Assembly (NCBI GenBank): GCA_964535295.1
Contig: CAZHUW010000163.1
Location: forward strand, 1-7,840
Length of the DNA: 7,840 nt
Reading direction: 5' to 3'
From: SB21 sp964535295
GTDB taxonomy: Bacteria > CLD3 > SB21
This document shows, one piece after another, positions 6,171 to 7,840 of the stretch. A model generated the notes under the pieces. It did not search any database and had not been told where the DNA came from. It was given only the letters and a program-made list of their open reading frames with translations. A program made the position numbers and the translations under genes. The stretch's first letter is position 1. Every line of letters starts with the position of its first letter.

Positions 6171-6938
6171 TTAATTGGAAATTCTTTGTTCAATGTCCCG
6201 TGCTGCTTCCTGCACGGAAATTGGTTCTAATTTTTGATTTTTTTCAAGCGAAACGTTTTTCAGATTGACTCGCGTGTTGGAGCTGTCCAAGTCTATTTTC
6301 ATGTCCGCTTCCGCTTTCCTCTTTTTTTGCTGATCGGTCAATAAGGGTTCGGAAAGCTCCCATCTAACCTTTTTTACTTGACTCTTTTGTGTCGTTGCAG
6401 CCACCGAACCTTCCTTGGGCAAGGAATTCAGAGCCGGTTGAGCGTTGGTATCAAAAAAAACATAGAACAAGCAAATCAGACCGAGACAAAGCCCGGCACT
6501 CATCACAGCAAGGTTAACCTTTCGCTCTCTCAAAATCTTTTTTCTGACCTCGGCTTCAAGGCCTTCTGATCCCTCAAGCCCGTTATCCTGTTTGCCGGAA
6601 ACGACCAGATCCATGATCTCTTTAGGAGAAAAATGGGGTCGCGCATCAAAGGTTTTTACTTCAACATACCTTTCGGCAATAATGAAATCGATCTTTTCTT
6701 TTATATGCTCATATTCATTCAATACCTTATCCGGATCCAATTGAATCTGCGACGCATACTGCCTCAGAATTCCTCTTATATAGACCTCGGGAGCAAAATC
6801 AAAACAACCGGATTCAATATGTGTGATCCACTCTTTTTTCAGATTGGTTTTTTCGATAATTTTTAAAGGCGTGACGTCAAGATCTTCCCGTCGATCTTTT
6901 AGTCTCGTTGAGAAATCTTTGTAAAACGATTCATTCAT
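6171..6938 (-). CDS. RodZ-like HTH_25 transmembrane protein with short extracytoplasmic tail
   Basis: About 255 residues. The N-terminal 80 residues form a RodZ-type helix-turn-helix: FSTRLKDRREDLDVTPLKIIEKTNLKKEWITHIE, continuing to VYIRGILRQYASQIQLDPDKVL (in GTG-start numbering, residues 12-77). In RodZ this cytoplasmic domain binds MreB and helps control rod shape. A charged linker and a basic stretch (RKKILRERK, 135-143) precede a single membrane helix at about 144-165. About 93 polar, Lys-rich residues follow outside. No DUF4115-like beta domain is recognisable, and the tail is shorter than in typical RodZ. I prefer ATG at 6938, preceded by GGTGA at 6948-6944; an in-frame GTG at 6947 would add three residues. 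It lies 18 nt upstream of the MCP gene and just after maf. It could be a true RodZ or a related regulator fused to a membrane anchor. Confidence 0.8.
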   Translation of the reverse strand: MNESFYKDFSTRLKDRREDLDVTPLKIIEKTNLKKEWITHIESGCFDFAPEVYIRGILRQYASQIQLDPDKVLNEYEHIKEKIDFIIAERYVEVKTFDARPHFSPKEIMDLVVSGKQDNGLEGSEGLEAEVRKKILRERKVNLAVMSAGLCLGLICLFYVFFDTNAQPALNSLPKEGSVAATTQKSQVKKVRWELSEPLLTDQQKKRKAEADMKIDLDSSNTRVNLKNVSLEKNQKLEPISVQEAARDIEQRISN

Positions 6939-6943
6939 TGGAT

Positions 6944-6948
6944 TCACC
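6944..6948 (-). promoter_or_regulatory. Shine-Dalgarno deciding the start of the RodZ-like gene
   Basis: GGTGA sits 5 nt before the ATG at 6938. The competing GTG start at 6947 lies inside this motif and has only weak purine-rich sequence before it. This favours the ATG start, which shortens the protein by three residues. Confidence 0.45.
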
Positions 6949-6956
6949 GCTAACCG

Positions 6957-7550
6957 TTAGAACTGTTCCTGCAGGCAGGCATAGATTTTTGAAACGGGTA
7001 AGCCTACGACATTATAAAAGTCGCCGCGTATCGACTTAATAAATACCGCGCTTTGGTCCTGTATACCGTAAGCACCCGCTTTATCCATCGGATCTCCGGA
7101 ACTCACATAGCGGGCAATATCCTCCTCGGCTATAATCCGAAACGTTACCTCCGTCGACTCAATATCAACAACTTTTTTTTGTTTTTGCTTATGAACAATG
7201 GCAAAAGCAGTATACACGACATGCGTCTTACCGCTGAGCAATCGTAGCATTTCCTGCGCATCTCCTTCACTTGCCGGTTTGCCCAGAATTTTATGATCGA
7301 TGAAAACGACCGTATCGGCGCCAATCACAATCTGGTCTGGATAACTCTCGGCAATTTCAGCCGCTTTTTTTAACGCCAGCTCTTTCGCCACTTTGACTGG
7401 ATCATGATTCGTTACGATCTCTTCGACGGCACTTGGAACAGTCTTAAAATGAAAACCGATTTGAGAAAGAATTTGTGCTCTACGGGGTGACGCCGAAGCT
7501 AAAATTATCTGTCCGAATCTATGTTCCAGAGAACCATTTTTGAGCATCAT
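6957..7550 (-). CDS. maf: Maf family nucleoside triphosphate pyrophosphatase (probable dTTP/UTP type)
   Basis: Maf proteins are cytoplasmic nucleotide pyrophosphatases that hydrolyse dTTP, UTP or modified nucleotides to monophosphates, and have been linked to septum inhibition. All family landmarks are present in the 197 residues: ILASASPRR (16-24, substrate-binding Ser/Arg loop), the Glu pair region AVEEI (41-45), GADTVV (77-82, catalytic Asp), LGKP (89-92), SGDPMDKAGAYGIQ (151-164) and GDFYNVVGLPV (176-186). The KAGAYGIQ form fits the YhdE-like dTTP/UTP subgroup better than YceF. Two adjacent ATGs (7550 and 7547) are possible starts, and neither has a clear Shine-Dalgarno. It is the first gene of the apparent operon, behind a candidate promoter and 184 nt of non-coding DNA. 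The next gene begins about 18 nt after its stop. maf next to cell-shape genes is a familiar arrangement. Confidence 0.95.
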   Translation of the reverse strand: MMLKNGSLEHRFGQIILASASPRRAQILSQIGFHFKTVPSAVEEIVTNHDPVKVAKELALKKAAEIAESYPDQIVIGADTVVFIDHKILGKPASEGDAQEMLRLLSGKTHVVYTAFAIVHKQKQKKVVDIESTEVTFRIIAEEDIARYVSSGDPMDKAGAYGIQDQSAVFIKSIRGDFYNVVGLPVSKIYACLQEQF

Positions 7551-7615
7551 TACGAACGTTATGGAGACAAATTTTGTCTTGACGAAAGGGAAAAAAGCTG
7601 AAAATTCATGTAAAT

Positions 7616-7644
7616 AATATACTTGAATAACTCAGAAGTTACAA
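7616..7644 (-). promoter_or_regulatory. Candidate sigma-70-type promoter for the maf-rodZ-mcp-che operon
   Basis: On the minus strand, TTGTAA (7644-7639) and TATATT (7621-7616) are separated by exactly 17 nt, matching the -35/-10 consensus at 4 of 6 and 5 of 6 positions. It lies in the only sizeable intergenic region, and transcription would begin near 7608, giving a leader of about 55-60 nt before maf. The region is A/T-rich, so a chance match is possible. If the host uses a Bacteroidetes-type primary sigma factor, the consensus would differ. Confidence 0.4.
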
Positions 7645-7659
7645 GTTTTTTTTAACTTG
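7642..7659. repeat. Short inverted repeat (6-bp arms) abutting the candidate -35 box
   Basis: CAAGTT (7642-7647) and its exact complement AACTTG (7654-7659) flank six T residues (plus strand). On the minus strand the arm nearest maf provides the first three bases of the proposed -35 hexamer. It could be an operator half-site pair or simply a by-product of the A/T run. No U-tract follows on either strand, so it is not a convincing terminator. Confidence 0.3.
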
Positions 7660-7734
7660 GCATCGGTCTATGTATTTATTTTTTTACAGTTAACAAGAAA
7701 AGCAATAATGATGACTTAAGGACCGGCGACCCGG

Positions 7735-7840
7735 TTATAATGGAATATTTCCGTGTTTCTTTTTAGGGTTTGTATCTACTTTATTTTCCAACATCGTCAG
7801 CGCTTTGATCAGTTTGGGACGCGTGAATTGGGGTTCGATC
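7735..7840 (-). CDS. C-terminal tail of an unidentified protein (starts outside window)
   Basis: A frame open from the window edge ends at TAA (7737-7735) and gives the last 34 residues of a protein: IEPQFTRPKLIKALTMLE, then NKVDTNPKKKHGNIPL. The amphipathic helix followed by a basic tail looks like a genuine C-terminus. The other two minus-strand frames close sooner or look less protein-like. The fragment is too short to assign a family. It lies on the same strand as the downstream block but is separated by 184 nt, so it is probably a different transcription unit or an upstream member of a looser one. Confidence 0.5.
   Translation of the reverse strand, partial: IEPQFTRPKLIKALTMLENKVDTNPKKKHGNIPL

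Larger units (their letters stand above)
7551..7734. other. Intergenic region between the upstream gene tail and maf
   Basis: This 184-nt A/T-rich stretch is the only non-coding region of note. It holds the candidate promoter and inverted repeat listed separately. A small GC-rich hairpin at its far edge (ACCGG/CCGGT arms, 7722-7735) overlaps the stop codon of the upstream gene but has no T-tract after it. I found no tRNA-like fold, riboswitch signature or credible small gene on either strand. Confidence 0.5.

Noticed and set aside
5796..6230. Plus-strand open frame of about 144 codons spanning the MCP/RodZ junction
   Set aside because: It is antisense to two well-supported genes and their intergenic Shine-Dalgarno. 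The peptide looks random.
7561..7625. Plus-strand promoter (TTGACG near 7580) for a divergent gene
   Set aside because: The nearest -10-like sequence is about 26 nt away, and there is no plus-strand gene downstream for it to serve.
7722..7735. GC-rich hairpin (ACCGG-CGAC-CCGGT) as a terminator of the upstream gene
   Set aside because: The stem is only 5 bp, overlaps the stop codon, and is followed by no T-run on the minus strand, so it does not meet the usual intrinsic terminator pattern.

Overview
This window is one compact block of genes, all reading on the minus strand. Gene order in the direction of transcription (from high to low coordinates) is: the C-terminal tail of an unrecognised gene (7840-7735); a 184-base intergenic stretch with a candidate promoter; a Maf nucleotide pyrophosphatase (7550-6957); a RodZ-like HTH membrane protein (6938-6171); a methyl-accepting chemotaxis protein, MCP (6152-4569); a PcrB/GGGP-synthase family prenylglyceryl-phosphate synthase (4548-3766); a TIGR04282/DUF2064 GT-A-like transferase (3769-3053); a short CheW (3047-2574); a CheR methyltransferase with a TPR tail (2581-890); a CheW with an N-terminal extension (869-261); and the N-terminal part of a small multi-spanning membrane protein that runs off the window at base 1. 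From maf onward, gaps are 31 nt or less and two junctions overlap (4 nt and 8 nt), so the nine genes look like one transcription unit. No RNA gene, mobile element or CRISPR array was seen.

Organism: the bacterial GGGP-synthase homologue has the motif set typical of the Bacteroidetes-type group (LIDPDK, SLISGRNPE, YLEAGSGA, VGGGI). Together with a full chemosensory gene set, RodZ-like and Maf proteins and a moderate base composition, this points to a bacterium of the FCB assemblage, such as an Ignavibacteria-, Calditrichota- or KSB1-like lineage. This is inference from protein signatures only; no rRNA is present.

How the genes fit together: MCP, short CheW, CheR-TPR and extended CheW follow the same order as wspA-wspB-wspC-wspD of the pseudomonad Wsp system, an alternative-cellular-function (non-flagellar) chemosensory pathway. 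By heptad counting the MCP matches the 40H length class, has a CHASE8-like extracytoplasmic sensor region, and lacks a C-terminal CheR-docking pentapeptide, which fits a TPR-bearing CheR. The kinase (CheA), CheB and output regulator are not in the window; they could lie below base 1. The unusual part is the tight insertion of two metabolic genes, a prenylglyceryl-phosphate (ether lipid) synthase and a nucleotide-sugar/nucleotidyl-type transferase, between the receptor and its coupling proteins, with envelope and cell-shape genes (RodZ-like, Maf) at the head of the operon. This suggests, without proving, a link between surface or membrane sensing and envelope lipid metabolism.
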